DNA from: Chloroflexota bacterium
GTDB taxonomy: Bacteria; Chloroflexota; UBA6077; FW602-bin22; CADDYW01
Assembly (NCBI GenBank): GCA_902810745.1
Contig: CADDYW010000010.1
Span: 1-64,000, forward strand
Direction of reading: 5' to 3'
Length of the DNA: 64,000 nucleotides
Positions within the stretch are counted from its first letter, which is position 1; each line of letters begins with the position of its first letter. The notes beneath the pieces were generated by a model. The model saw only the letters and a program-made list of their open reading frames with translations, did no database searches and was not told where the DNA came from. Position numbers and translations under genes: made by a program. Shown here piece after piece: positions 54,341 to 63,095 of this stretch.

Positions 54341-55399
54341 TCACCGAGCACTTGCCTCGAGCTCGATGACGCCTTTGACGACCTCGTCTTTGCGCTGCTC
54401 GACGTACCGGAAGGCGTCTGGCGCACGATCGAACTCGAAACGGTGCGTAATCGGCGCGAGCAAGTCGACCCGACCGGCTGAGGCGAGCGTGATGGCAACT
54501 GGATGCTGGTGCGCGTAGCGGAAGCTCGAGCGTACCTGTAACCCGCTCCGGACGATGCGGTTGGTACTGATCGGGATTACTGGCTCCCAGGCAATGCCGA
54601 CCAAGGTGATCCGTCCACCTCGGCGCACCAGGTCGAACGCCTGGCGAATCGTCGGCGTCGCGCCAACCGCCTCGATGACGACGTCGGCACCTTCTCCGTC
54701 CGTCAGATCACGCACGATCGAGAGCGGATCCGCGAGGCGTGGATTCACTGTCACCGTCGCCCCGAGCTGGCTCGCCACCGCGAGAGGCCGTTCCGCCAGG
54801 TCTATCGACACGATCGTCCCCGCGCCACGGATACGCGCCGCCTGGAGAATCATCAAGCCGATCGGCCCGGCACCCAGGATTACGACCGTCTCGCCCGGCT
54901 TCACGCCGGCCTCCTCCACCGCCTGGAGACCAACCGCGAACGGCTCGATCATCGCTCCCGCCTCATCACTGAGCGAGTCGGGCAGACGGTGGACCCATCG
55001 CGCCGGAACACACGCCAGCCCGGCCATCAGTCCATCGGTTGGGGGGATACCAAGAAAGCGCACGTTCGGACAGAGATTATAGTGCCCGAGTCGACAGAGC
55101 CTGCACTCGCCGCAGGCCAGCCCCGGCTCGACGATCACCCGGTCGCCGGCTCGAAGACCGTCAACTCCCGGGCCAACGGCCACGACCCTTCCCGCGGCCT
55201 CGTGACCGAGGACCAGCGGCCGCTGGAGAATGCTATCGCCGATACGCCCCTCTTTGTACAGGTGCAGGTCGGACCCGCAGATGCCAACCACCCGCGGGGC
55301 CACCACGACCTCACCTGGCCCCGGGTCCGCGCAGTCGCGCGTCTCGATCTCCAGTCGCCCGGCATTCTGCAGTACGACCGCATCGACCCGCGTCGCCAT
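54341..55399 (-). CDS. Zinc-dependent medium-chain alcohol/polyol dehydrogenase
   Basis: A 352-residue MDR enzyme. Catalytic zinc ligands are Cys41 (GICGSD), His66 and Glu67 (GHEAAG). The structural zinc lobe is CGECRLCRLGHYNLC, and the NAD loop is ILGAGPIGLM with Asp after the second strand (SIDLAE). It resembles sorbitol or threonine dehydrogenases. ATG 55399 is chosen because AAAGGATGGAAG lies just before it. Its place at the end of a polysaccharide operon may be incidental. Confidence 0.9.
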   Translation of the reverse strand: MATRVDAVVLQNAGRLEIETRDCADPGPGEVVVAPRVVGICGSDLHLYKEGRIGDSILQRPLVLGHEAAGRVVAVGPGVDGLRAGDRVIVEPGLACGECRLCRLGHYNLCPNVRFLGIPPTDGLMAGLACVPARWVHRLPDSLSDEAGAMIEPFAVGLQAVEEAGVKPGETVVILGAGPIGLMILQAARIRGAGTIVSIDLAERPLAVASQLGATVTVNPRLADPLSIVRDLTDGEGADVVIEAVGATPTIRQAFDLVRRGGRITLVGIAWEPVIPISTNRIVRSGLQVRSSFRYAHQHPVAITLASAGRVDLLAPITHRFEFDRAPDAFRYVEQRKDEVVKGVIELEASAR

Positions 55400-55494
55400 T
55401 CGTCTTCCATCCTTTCTTCGCCCCGTGTCACGTTCGTGCACCGTCTCGCCACGGGCGCAAGCCCTCTGGTCCACGATTCACCTGCCGACGGCAG

Positions 55495-56202
55495 CTACTT
55501 CTTCCGCGGTGCGGGGACCCCACGGCCGGGAATCTGCCCGAGCACCGGGAGATCGACCAGGTTCGCTATATCGTCCGACGTCACCGTATCATCGAGGTAC
55601 TCGAGCAGGAACGCGAGGCCAATACCCACGGCCAATCCGACCAGCGATCGAGCCGCGAGATTGAGGATTGCGCTACGACCAGCCGGCCCGGCCACGATCT
55701 CCGGAGGATTGATGACGCTCACCACGGGATTCGCTTGAGCGCTGAGCGGATCGAAAATCGTCGTCTTCGCATCGGGCGACGTCAGGATATCAGCAACCGC
55801 TTGAGCGAGTGCCAGCGCTCCCGCGGACGTCGGGGACGAAATGGTCAGATGGAGCACACGGTGGGCCTTCTTCCCTTCGATCGTGCCGGTCGGTGGCCCT
55901 CCAGGAAAGTTCTTCAGTCGGTCGCGGACGCGCTGCAGGAATGCATTGCTCTCGACCGTGTCGATCAAATCGTCGTTCAGGTACTCGGACGCCAGGTACG
56001 AGTAATAATCGTGCGAGTAGTAGTCGCTCGTCTCCGGCGTCGCGCGCGGCTCAACCGACAGGATCAGCGCCGCCTGATACGGGGTGGCGACCTGGGGAAT
56101 CAGGTAGACCGAGGCAGCCGCGACGACGAGCGCGACGAGAAACGTTCCGATCACCACCGGGGCGCGGTCTACAACGACCCGCCAGTACTGTCGAAGCTCC
56201 AC
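55495..56202 (-). CDS. Wzz/YveK-type polysaccharide chain-length protein
   Basis: A 235-residue membrane protein with an N-terminal helix (VVIGTFLVALVVAAASVYLI), a periplasmic Wzz domain and a C-terminal helix (LVGLAVGIGLAFLLEYLDD) followed by VTSDDIANLVDLPVLGQIP, the conserved tail of polysaccharide co-polymerases. It lacks the tyrosine kinase domain. The ATG abuts the stop of the WcaJ-type gene. It sets exopolysaccharide length or export. Confidence 0.88.
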   Translation of the reverse strand: MELRQYWRVVVDRAPVVIGTFLVALVVAAASVYLIPQVATPYQAALILSVEPRATPETSDYYSHDYYSYLASEYLNDDLIDTVESNAFLQRVRDRLKNFPGGPPTGTIEGKKAHRVLHLTISSPTSAGALALAQAVADILTSPDAKTTIFDPLSAQANPVVSVINPPEIVAGPAGRSAILNLAARSLVGLAVGIGLAFLLEYLDDTVTSDDIANLVDLPVLGQIPGRGVPAPRKK

Positions 56203-57624
56203 TCAATACGCTCCATGCCCGGAAATGACCGCCGGGAGTGTCCGTAGCAGGATCTTGAGATCCAGCCCGAGCGTCCAGTTCTCAATGTACCATATGTCAA
56301 GAAGAGCCGTTTCGTCGAAGGGGAGATCGCTCCGACCCGAGACCTGCCCGAGGCCGGTGATGCCCGGATAGACCTGCAGCCGGCGCCGGTGCCATTCCGC
56401 GTACTGATCCACCTCCCAGGGGAAAGGCGGTCGTGGACCAACCAGGCTCATGTCGCCGCGCAGAACGTTGAATAGCTGCGGAATCTCATCGAGGCTGAAG
56501 CGCCGCAGCCAGCGTCCCACCCGGGTCCGGCGAGGATCGTTGCGGATCTTGAAGATCGGTCCATTGGCTTCGTTCTGAGCGATCAGAGCCTGAAGCTCCT
56601 GATCGGCGCCGTCGCGCATCGAGCGAAACTTGAAGAAGTCGAACGGCTTTCCCCAGCGCCCGATACGAACCTGGCGCACGATGATCGGCCCGGGGGAGTC
56701 AAGCTTGATCGCGATGGCGATCAGCAGCATCGGAACCGCCAGCACAATCAGCGCGATGCTCGCCACGAGCACGTCGACGATCCGCTTGATGACCTGCCCA
56801 CTCCCGGGCAGGCTCACCTCGCGCAGACCGATCAGCGGAATGCGGTTGATCTCGACGACGTCGACCTGGTTCAGGCTGAGGTCATAGAAATCCGGAACGA
56901 TCCGGAAGCGCACGTTCAGCCGGGAGCACGCGATGACGATCTCGGTGACCTTCTGATGGGACGCCGATGGGAGCGCAATGATGACCTCGTCGATCTGATG
57001 CTGCCAGACGAGTTGAGGAATCTCCGCCGTGGTTCCGAGATATTCGAACCGCCCCAGCGACTGCCGAGGCTCGTCGTCGACAAATCCGACAATCTTGTAG
57101 CCCAGCTCCGGCTGCGCCACGATATTCTGCATGATCATGCGTCCGAGCGGCCCCTCGCCGACCACCAGGACCCGCTGGAGCCCGATCCCCTTCCGTCGCA
57201 GGTAGCCGCGCCAGCCACGCTCCACCACCCGTGCCATCGCCAGGAGAACGATGATCGCCACGCAGGCGTAGATGAAGACGAGACGCGAATAGCCGAACGG
57301 GCGGACGTAGAACACGGCCACGATCATGATTGCTACGCCGACCAGCGCCCCGGCGGTGATGCCGGATACCTCGTCGGCCCAGCCCTGCCGACGGCGTCGG
57401 CCATAGACCCCGTTCAGCTTGTAGATGATTAGCAGGCAGACAGTCAGAAAGGCCTGGATGCCGAAGTAGCTGCTGATCGGAAGATAATCTGCCGCCGCGA
57501 CCTCGCGAAACAGCTCGAGCTGATAGCGGAGGTACCAGGCGATGGCAAACCCGAGATTGATCAGGACCACGTCGATCAACGCGAGGAGCACGCCCGGTAG
57601 GAAAGGGGCTCGTGTGCGAGCCAT
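56203..57624 (-). CDS. Undecaprenyl-phosphate sugar phosphotransferase (WcaJ/PssY type)
   Basis: A 473-residue integral membrane enzyme with four N-terminal helices, a central CoA-binding-like Rossmann domain ([21 protein letters not shown]), a further helix ([20 protein letters not shown]) and the catalytic domain ([53 protein letters not shown]). It puts the first sugar phosphate on undecaprenyl phosphate to begin an exopolysaccharide repeat unit. Immediately followed by the Wzz gene. Confidence 0.93.
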   Translation of the reverse strand: MARTRAPFLPGVLLALIDVVLINLGFAIAWYLRYQLELFREVAAADYLPISSYFGIQAFLTVCLLIIYKLNGVYGRRRRQGWADEVSGITAGALVGVAIMIVAVFYVRPFGYSRLVFIYACVAIIVLLAMARVVERGWRGYLRRKGIGLQRVLVVGEGPLGRMIMQNIVAQPELGYKIVGFVDDEPRQSLGRFEYLGTTAEIPQLVWQHQIDEVIIALPSASHQKVTEIVIACSRLNVRFRIVPDFYDLSLNQVDVVEINRIPLIGLREVSLPGSGQVIKRIVDVLVASIALIVLAVPMLLIAIAIKLDSPGPIIVRQVRIGRWGKPFDFFKFRSMRDGADQELQALIAQNEANGPIFKIRNDPRRTRVGRWLRRFSLDEIPQLFNVLRGDMSLVGPRPPFPWEVDQYAEWHRRRLQVYPGITGLGQVSGRSDLPFDETALLDIWYIENWTLGLDLKILLRTLPAVISGHGAY

Positions 57625-57649
57625 GGCTAACTCTCAGTCTTATCCAGCG

Positions 57650-58804
57650 TCAGGAACAACCGAGCGAGGTGACACCCAAAGCCGTCTGGTAAGCCTTCAA
57701 GGTAGACCTCGCCGCCTCGTCCCAGGTGAATTGCCGAGAGCGCTCGATCCCACGCACCGAGAGCTCGTGGCGCAAGGCATCGTCGCTCAGGACCGTGACT
57801 AGTGCCGTGGCGAGGGCTTCGGGGTCATCTGGATCGGCCAGAACCCCGGCATCTCCGACGACCTCCGGTAGAGATGACCGGTTCGACGCCACCACCGGCG
57901 TCCCACACGCCATCGCCTCGGCCACCGGCAGACCAAAACCCTCGTAGCGCGACGGGTAGGCGAACAGCGTGGCCGCATTATACCACAAGGGCTGCTCGTC
58001 TGTTGAGACGAAGCCGACGAGGCGAACGTACGGCCGCACGCCAAGATCGTCGACCAGGCGAGCAATCGGCTCGTCCCCCCAGCCACGGCCACCGGCGATG
58101 ACCAGCGGCTCGGTGACGCCCCGACGCCGAGCCTCGGCGTAGGCACGCAGAAGTCCGACAACGTTCTTTCGCGGCTCGATCGTCGCAAGCGATAGAATGA
58201 AACGCTCCGGGAGCCCCTTCGCCGCGCGGAACCGTTCGAGCCGCGCGAGGTCTGCCTCCGGATGGAAGCATTCGTCAACGCCGTTGTAGATCACGTCGAT
58301 GCGATCCGTCGAGATCCCGAGCAGACGTACCATGTCCTGTCGCGTGCACTCAGAGACGGCGATGAAGCGCCTGGCTCGCCGCGCCGTCCACCGACTGAAC
58401 GTTTGCAGGTAGACGCGGTTCTGCCGATTGAAGGCCGACGGCAGCAGGAAATAGCTGAGATCATGAAACGTCACCACCATCGGGCAGGGCGCCGCGAGCG
58501 GCCCGACGTAGGCCGGCGCGTGCAGCAGCTCCACGCGGTCCCGCTCGAGGATCAGCGGCAGCACCAGCTGCTCCCAGAGTATTCGCACGATCGGTCGGTA
58601 GGTAGGGAGGTTTGCCTGTCGCACGCGCATTGCGACAAGCGCAGGCGCGTCGACGGGCACGTCCGGCCCGACGAACACCGTACAGCACTCGGGGCCAAGC
58701 CGTGGCCCGAGATGGGCAAGCGTGCGATCAATGTAGCGACTGATCCCGGCACTTCGGTACCAGTGCTGATAGCTCAGGAGCTGCGCGTTAAAGGCAATGT
58801 GCAT
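57650..58804 (-). CDS. GT4-family glycosyltransferase
   Basis: A 384-residue GT-B enzyme with the GT4 signature: FIAVSECTRQDMVRLL, ILSLATIEPRKN (nucleotide-sugar site), AYPSRYEGFGLPVAEAMACG (E-x7-E motif) and TPVVAS. It transfers a sugar, often mannose or rhamnose-like, to the growing polysaccharide. It precedes the WcaJ-type gene by 25 bp and leads the operon. Confidence 0.93.
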   Translation of the reverse strand: MHIAFNAQLLSYQHWYRSAGISRYIDRTLAHLGPRLGPECCTVFVGPDVPVDAPALVAMRVRQANLPTYRPIVRILWEQLVLPLILERDRVELLHAPAYVGPLAAPCPMVVTFHDLSYFLLPSAFNRQNRVYLQTFSRWTARRARRFIAVSECTRQDMVRLLGISTDRIDVIYNGVDECFHPEADLARLERFRAAKGLPERFILSLATIEPRKNVVGLLRAYAEARRRGVTEPLVIAGGRGWGDEPIARLVDDLGVRPYVRLVGFVSTDEQPLWYNAATLFAYPSRYEGFGLPVAEAMACGTPVVASNRSSLPEVVGDAGVLADPDDPEALATALVTVLSDDALRHELSVRGIERSRQFTWDEAARSTLKAYQTALGVTSLGCS

Positions 58805-58842
58805 GACCCGGACCGAGGCAGGAATCTCCCCTGCCGCACCGC

Positions 58843-58848
58843 ATTATA
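58843..58848 (-). promoter_or_regulatory. -10 box of the polysaccharide operon
   Basis: TATAAT on the minus strand (58848-58843) lies about 40 bp before the GT4 start at 58804. No clear -35 is visible. The rest of the 375-bp gap to 59179 holds a TTGACA at 58984 that could serve the plus-strand gene, and nothing else recognisable. Confidence 0.45.
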
Positions 58849-59179
58849 GCCGCTCGGTCGGCGGAGAAGGACAGCTTCCGGGCAAAGGCGTGGCTCGGCC
58901 AGACCCGGGAATTGTCACGCGTGGACCGATCGTGCTGCCCGGCACGGCACGTGATTGACCTCCCTCCTCTCAACTTCGTAGACTTGACACGGGATGAGGC
59001 CAGGACCATCCACCCGGTGCTTCGACCCGATGCCGGGGCGATCCCTAAAACGCCGACACCGACCGTCCTGGCAGGCCAGCTCGGTAGCTCGCGTGTTGCG
59101 CTCGACGTCTCGAGGCTACCGGCAGGAAGAACGTATCACCCGGGAGCGGGAAAAGGGAATTAAAGGGAGGGACGATTCA

Positions 59180-60199
59180 ATGTCTGTTCGCGTCGCGGTG
59201 ATCGGCTGTGGTGCCATCGCGCGGGCACACGTCCCCGCGATTCGCGGAGCCGAGAACGTCGAGCTGGTCGGTCTCTTCGATCAGGATCTCTCTCGTGCCC
59301 GAGAGATGGCCTCCCAGCACGGGAACCCGCGTGTCTACGGAAGCTGGCGCGAGGTGCTCGACGATCCGCAGGTCGATTGCGTCGATCTGCTGCTCCCCCA
59401 TAACGCCCATCACCAGTTTGCTGTCGAGGCGGCGGCGGCTGGTAAGCATATCATGGTCGAGAAGCCCATCGCCACGAGCCTCGCCGAGTGCGACGACATG
59501 ATCGCGGCTGCAGAGCGCAACCGCGTCGCACTGATGACGTGCCACACCGTGCTCTTCGAGCCAGGCGCTCAGAAGGTGGAAGAGATCATCCGATCCGGAC
59601 AGATCGGCGACGTCTACATGGCCCAGACGATCGGCCTGGAAGGACCATCGACGGTGAGCGTACGACCCTGGCTGGCCAATAGTCGTGGAGGCGGCGTCCT
59701 CATGGCCCAGGCGATCCATCAGATCTACTTCCTCCAGCACCTGCTCGGCCCGGTCGCGAAGGTCAGCTCGGTCATCGGCAAGCGAAAGATCGTGCCGATG
59801 ACGACCGACGACACCTGTCTCGCGCTGCTCGAGTTCCAGAGCGGTGCGGTTGCCGAGATCACCAGCACTTTTGGCCAGACGGTCGGACCGTATAGCCGTG
59901 GGACGTATTTTTACGGCTCGGAGGGCTACGTGTCCTATCAGCCACACAACACCGCGCTTCGCCCGAACCGGCCGCTCGAAGTGGTGTCGGAGAAGACCTA
60001 CGGCGACCGCGAGCTACACGAGGTCTCCTATGAGCAAGAAAGCCAGTTCAAGCGCATGTGGCAAGCGTTCGGGGCGGCGATGGCGGCCGGACAGCCACCG
60101 CCGGTCACCGGTCAGGACGGGCGCGCGGCGATCGAGGTCGTACTGGCAGCCTACCGCTCCGCGGATGAGGGCCGGACCATTGCGTTACCCCTGACCTGA
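59180..60199 (+). CDS. Gfo/Idh/MocA-family oxidoreductase
   Basis: A 339-residue NAD(P)-dependent sugar oxidoreductase. The N-terminal Rossmann loop is VIGCGAIARAH, the conserved lysine motif is VEKPIA, and MAQAIHQIYFLQHLLG resembles the substrate-binding D/H-x3-H helix. ATG 59180 follows AAAGGGAGGG. It may oxidise an inositol or sugar derivative; the nearby polysaccharide genes would fit nucleotide-sugar modification, but the substrate is not evident. Confidence 0.9.
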   Translation: MSVRVAVIGCGAIARAHVPAIRGAENVELVGLFDQDLSRAREMASQHGNPRVYGSWREVLDDPQVDCVDLLLPHNAHHQFAVEAAAAGKHIMVEKPIATSLAECDDMIAAAERNRVALMTCHTVLFEPGAQKVEEIIRSGQIGDVYMAQTIGLEGPSTVSVRPWLANSRGGGVLMAQAIHQIYFLQHLLGPVAKVSSVIGKRKIVPMTTDDTCLALLEFQSGAVAEITSTFGQTVGPYSRGTYFYGSEGYVSYQPHNTALRPNRPLEVVSEKTYGDRELHEVSYEQESQFKRMWQAFGAAMAAGQPPPVTGQDGRAAIEVVLAAYRSADEGRTIALPLT

Positions 60200-60293
60200 A
60201 CCACGCGACCGCCGGCGCCACGGCTGCATGGCCCTCAAATTGCCACGCAGGTGATCCTCCTGCTCGATGCCGGAGAGAGAGGATCACTGACCC

Positions 60294-60791
60294 ATGTCTG
60301 GATCATCGGACTCCCATCTCCTCGTCGCTGCGTTCGCCCGTCGGGACCAGGCCGAGCGTGCCCTGGCAGAGCTCCAGCGACACGGTTTCCGAGATGATCA
60401 GGTAGGAATGGCTCAACGCGAATGCGAGGCCGAGTTCGCCGAGGCGGTAGGAGAAAGAGGCGGCACCCGTGCCGAGGAAGGAATCGCCACGGGGGCGCTG
60501 GTGGGCGGTGCCCTTGGCGCGGCGGTCGCGCTCCTGATTCCCGGGTTTGGACCGGTTCTCGCCTGGGGGATTCTAACAATTGTCCTGGAAGGAGCTCTCC
60601 TTGGCGCTGCCGCGGGCGGACTGATCGGCGGACTGACCGGCCTGGGTGTCTCCGAAGAGGATGCCCAGTTCTGTGAGCGGGAGTTCGAGAACGGTCGTCC
60701 GATCGTCGTGGTCAGGCCAGCGGGACGCGCTGCCGAGGCGCGGCGCATTCTGCGCGACTGCGGTGGGTACGACCGCAGAGGCCCGTTCTGA
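60294..60791 (+). CDS. Glycine-zipper membrane stress protein (general stress 17M/YflT-like)
   Basis: A 165-residue protein with an N-terminal ferredoxin-like segment (AFARRDQAERALAELQRHGF) resembling YflT-type stress proteins. The centre is glycine-rich and hydrophobic (GALVGGALGAAVALLIPGFG, GALLGAAAGGLIGGL), followed by VSEEDAQFCEREFENGRPIV. The central helices probably insert in the membrane. Role unknown, stress-related by analogy. GGAGAGAGAGG lies about ten bases before ATG 60294. Confidence 0.75.
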   Translation: MSGSSDSHLLVAAFARRDQAERALAELQRHGFRDDQVGMAQRECEAEFAEAVGERGGTRAEEGIATGALVGGALGAAVALLIPGFGPVLAWGILTIVLEGALLGAAAGGLIGGLTGLGVSEEDAQFCEREFENGRPIVVVRPAGRAAEARRILRDCGGYDRRGPF

Positions 60792-60815
60792 CAGTCCTCA
60801 TTCTGCCGCACCACC

Positions 60816-61469
60816 TCAACCGACGGTCCCCGGACCGCCCGGATAGATCCGCAGCAGCTCTCCGAGCATCTGTGCAGTCGCGCCCCAGATGACGTGACCG
60901 TGCCAGACGTAGGCAAGGGTCATCTCGTTCGGGCGCCGCGGATGCTGGATCGGTTGCAGGGCACCTGGCGCGCGGAGAGCGTCCAGCGGCACACGCAGGA
61001 CCTCATCGACCTCGCTGGCGGAGACCTGGAGGCGCGGGCTGGCTGGAAGCCGAACCCAGAAGGGCTGAATGATGATGCCACTCGACAGCGTCGCGACCGG
61101 CGTGAGCGGCACTGCCGCGACGTGCACAGGGAGGCGCAGACCGATCTCCTCGCGGGCCTCACGAATCGCCGCTGCCAGGGGTGTCTCATCCGACGGCTCG
61201 ATCATACCCCCGGGCAAGCTGATCTGGCCGGGATGGCGACGGAGCGACTCGGGACGACGGGTGAGAATCACGCGAGGGCCACGCCGAGTTTCATAGGTGA
61301 CAACCAGCGTCGCGGCCTGAAGGTGGGCTCCGGGCGCTCGATGGTTGGCCGCGGACGACCCGTGCTCGGTCGTCGGCGGCGGACGCGGGGAGTCGGCGGA
61401 ACGTTCACGCAGTCCGGATTCTTGCTGGCCCGTGTCGGCGACGGGGCGCACGGCTTTACTTGACTTCAT
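60816..61469 (-). CDS. Nudix hydrolase, CoA pyrophosphatase type
   Basis: A 217-residue Nudix enzyme. The Nudix box reads GGMIEPSDETPLAAAIREAR followed by EEIGL, and the upstream LTRRPESLRRHPGQISLPGG is the CoA-pyrophosphatase signature. It would hydrolyse CoA or acyl-CoA to phosphopantetheine and 3',5'-ADP. ATG 61469 is favoured over the upstream in-frame ATG 61490, which has no ribosome site. The N-terminal ~50 residues are Pro/Arg-rich and not part of the domain. Confidence 0.9.
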   Translation of the reverse strand: MKSSKAVRPVADTGQQESGLRERSADSPRPPPTTEHGSSAANHRAPGAHLQAATLVVTYETRRGPRVILTRRPESLRRHPGQISLPGGMIEPSDETPLAAAIREAREEIGLRLPVHVAAVPLTPVATLSSGIIIQPFWVRLPASPRLQVSASEVDEVLRVPLDALRAPGALQPIQHPRRPNEMTLAYVWHGHVIWGATAQMLGELLRIYPGGPGTVG

Positions 61470-61567
61470 CGCTCCGTTCTCCACTCCCATCTACAGGGAT
61501 ACCGGATGCTCCCCGGGTCTAGCCAGATCCGGTCGGATCAGTCCGCGTTTTGATCGAGACCCGCGAC

Positions 61568-62914
61568 CTACTCTGCCCGACCGCCCTCCGCGTAGAGCTT
61601 CCGGTCGGCGGGAACCGCGGCTCTCATCTGGCCGATACGATGATGCGTAGTCCGTTGCTCCTCCAGGGGATCCGGGTTTCCGGTCTGCGCGCACCGACGC
61701 TCCACCCACTCGTCGAGGCGCGCGGTCAGGTCCCGGACAGTCCGGGGCAGATCATCCGCGAGGTTCCGCTGCTCGGTTGGGTCGGCGGAGAGGTCGAAGA
61801 GCTGCACCGGTGGAAGATTGTGAAAATCTGGTTCTAGCGCACGGATCAGCTTCCAGCGGGCGGTTCGCAGTCCACGTTTGCGCATCCAGGTACACTCGGT
61901 GAGAAAGATTAGATCCGTACCCGGTGCGCCCTCGATCAGCGGAATCGCACTCTGCCCGGTCATTCCAACGTCCCGCGGCACGTCCCCCGCGCCGATCAGG
62001 TCTAAAATCGTCGGCGCCACGTCGAAAAGCTGAACGAACCCGTCGACGACACGGCCGGCGGGCAGCCTTCCCGGGAGACGCAGAATCAGCGGGACGTGGA
62101 TGTTCGTCTCGTACAGACCGTGATGATCGAAGTAGCCTTCGTGCTCGTCCATCACCTCGCCGTGATCGGCGACGAGCACGACCAGCGTTTCCTCCTCGAG
62201 ACCAAGCTCGGCGAGACGGCCGAAGAGATGCTCCAGGGCCGTGTCGACGTAGGCAATCTCGGCGTCATACTGGGCAATCGGAAATCTGATGTCGGTCACC
62301 CCGCCCATCCACTGCTCGAAGTAGGCGCGAAAAGGCTCGAACGCGAACACTGGCTCCATGCTGCGGTTTGCCGGATCAAATGGGTTGCCAGGATAGAACA
62401 TGCCGTCGAATGGCCGGGGTGGCAGGTATGGCGTGTGTGGGTCCCAGTAATGGACGAACAGGAACCAGGGGCGGGACTGGCCCGCGACCAGATCGAGCGC
62501 GGTGAGCGCCTGGGCGTTGACTGCCTCGGCCTTGCGCCAGGCAACACTCGGGTCGGTCGACCAGGGGAAGCGGTAAGGCAGAACCGCGTCGAACCCGCGC
62601 GTGAACCACCGCCCGAGATTATCGACACTCGCGGTGAAATAGCCGTGCGCCTTGAGGTTCTCGGCCAGCATGGGAATGGATGGGTCTGGCTCGACCGTGC
62701 CTCCGTGAGTGACAACCTGGTGCCGGATGACGTCCACGCCAGTGTGCAGCGTCGTGAACGCGGGGTGGGTCGGGATGTGTGGGCTGAAGCAGTTGGCAAA
62801 CCGCACGCCTTGCGACGCCAGACGATCGATGCGTGGACTGGTGAGGCGCGAATATCCGTAGCAGGAAAGATGATCGGCGCGCAGAGTATCGATCGCGATC
62901 AGGAGAACGTTCAC
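61568..62914 (-). CDS. Sulfatase-fold hydrolase with Thr in place of the formylglycine Cys/Ser
   Basis: A 448-residue alkaline-phosphatase-superfamily enzyme. Metal-binding motifs are IAIDTLRADH (Asp9) at the N-terminus and VADHGE further on. Where sulfatases have C/S-x-P-x-R, this protein has T-H-P-A-F (Thr49 to Phe53) before TTLHTG. It therefore cannot form formylglycine and may act through Thr, as phosphoethanolamine and lipoteichoic-acid transferases do. GTG 62914 gives the standard N-terminus; GGTAGG is a weak ribosome site. Upstream codons are intergenic repeat. Confidence 0.87.
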   Translation of the reverse strand: MNVLLIAIDTLRADHLSCYGYSRLTSPRIDRLASQGVRFANCFSPHIPTHPAFTTLHTGVDVIRHQVVTHGGTVEPDPSIPMLAENLKAHGYFTASVDNLGRWFTRGFDAVLPYRFPWSTDPSVAWRKAEAVNAQALTALDLVAGQSRPWFLFVHYWDPHTPYLPPRPFDGMFYPGNPFDPANRSMEPVFAFEPFRAYFEQWMGGVTDIRFPIAQYDAEIAYVDTALEHLFGRLAELGLEEETLVVLVADHGEVMDEHEGYFDHHGLYETNIHVPLILRLPGRLPAGRVVDGFVQLFDVAPTILDLIGAGDVPRDVGMTGQSAIPLIEGAPGTDLIFLTECTWMRKRGLRTARWKLIRALEPDFHNLPPVQLFDLSADPTEQRNLADDLPRTVRDLTARLDEWVERRCAQTGNPDPLEEQRTTHHRIGQMRAAVPADRKLYAEGGRAE

Positions 62915-62935
62915 GAGACGCCTACCGAAAGACGA

Positions 62936-63092
62936 AAAATGTGAAGCGTGGAACGTAGCGGCGCTGGCGCGAGAAGCTACCGAGCAATGCCCACCGCTCA
63001 GTGCGCCGATCCAACCTCTCTCGGCGCGCCGGCCCTGCCGGCTGGGTGTTGCGCTTGACGGTTCTCGTCTCACGCCTCACGTTTCGCACCCT
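62936..63092. repeat. Diverged inverted pair of ACGTAAAACGT-type repeats
   Basis: AATGTGAAGCGTGGAACGTA (62939-62958) and, about 110 bp on, CTCACGCCTCACGTTTCGC (63070-63088) are rough inverted copies. The layout matches 3771-3925. The element fills the gap between the M16 peptidase and the sulfatase-fold gene. Confidence 0.5.
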
Positions 63093-63095
63093 ACC

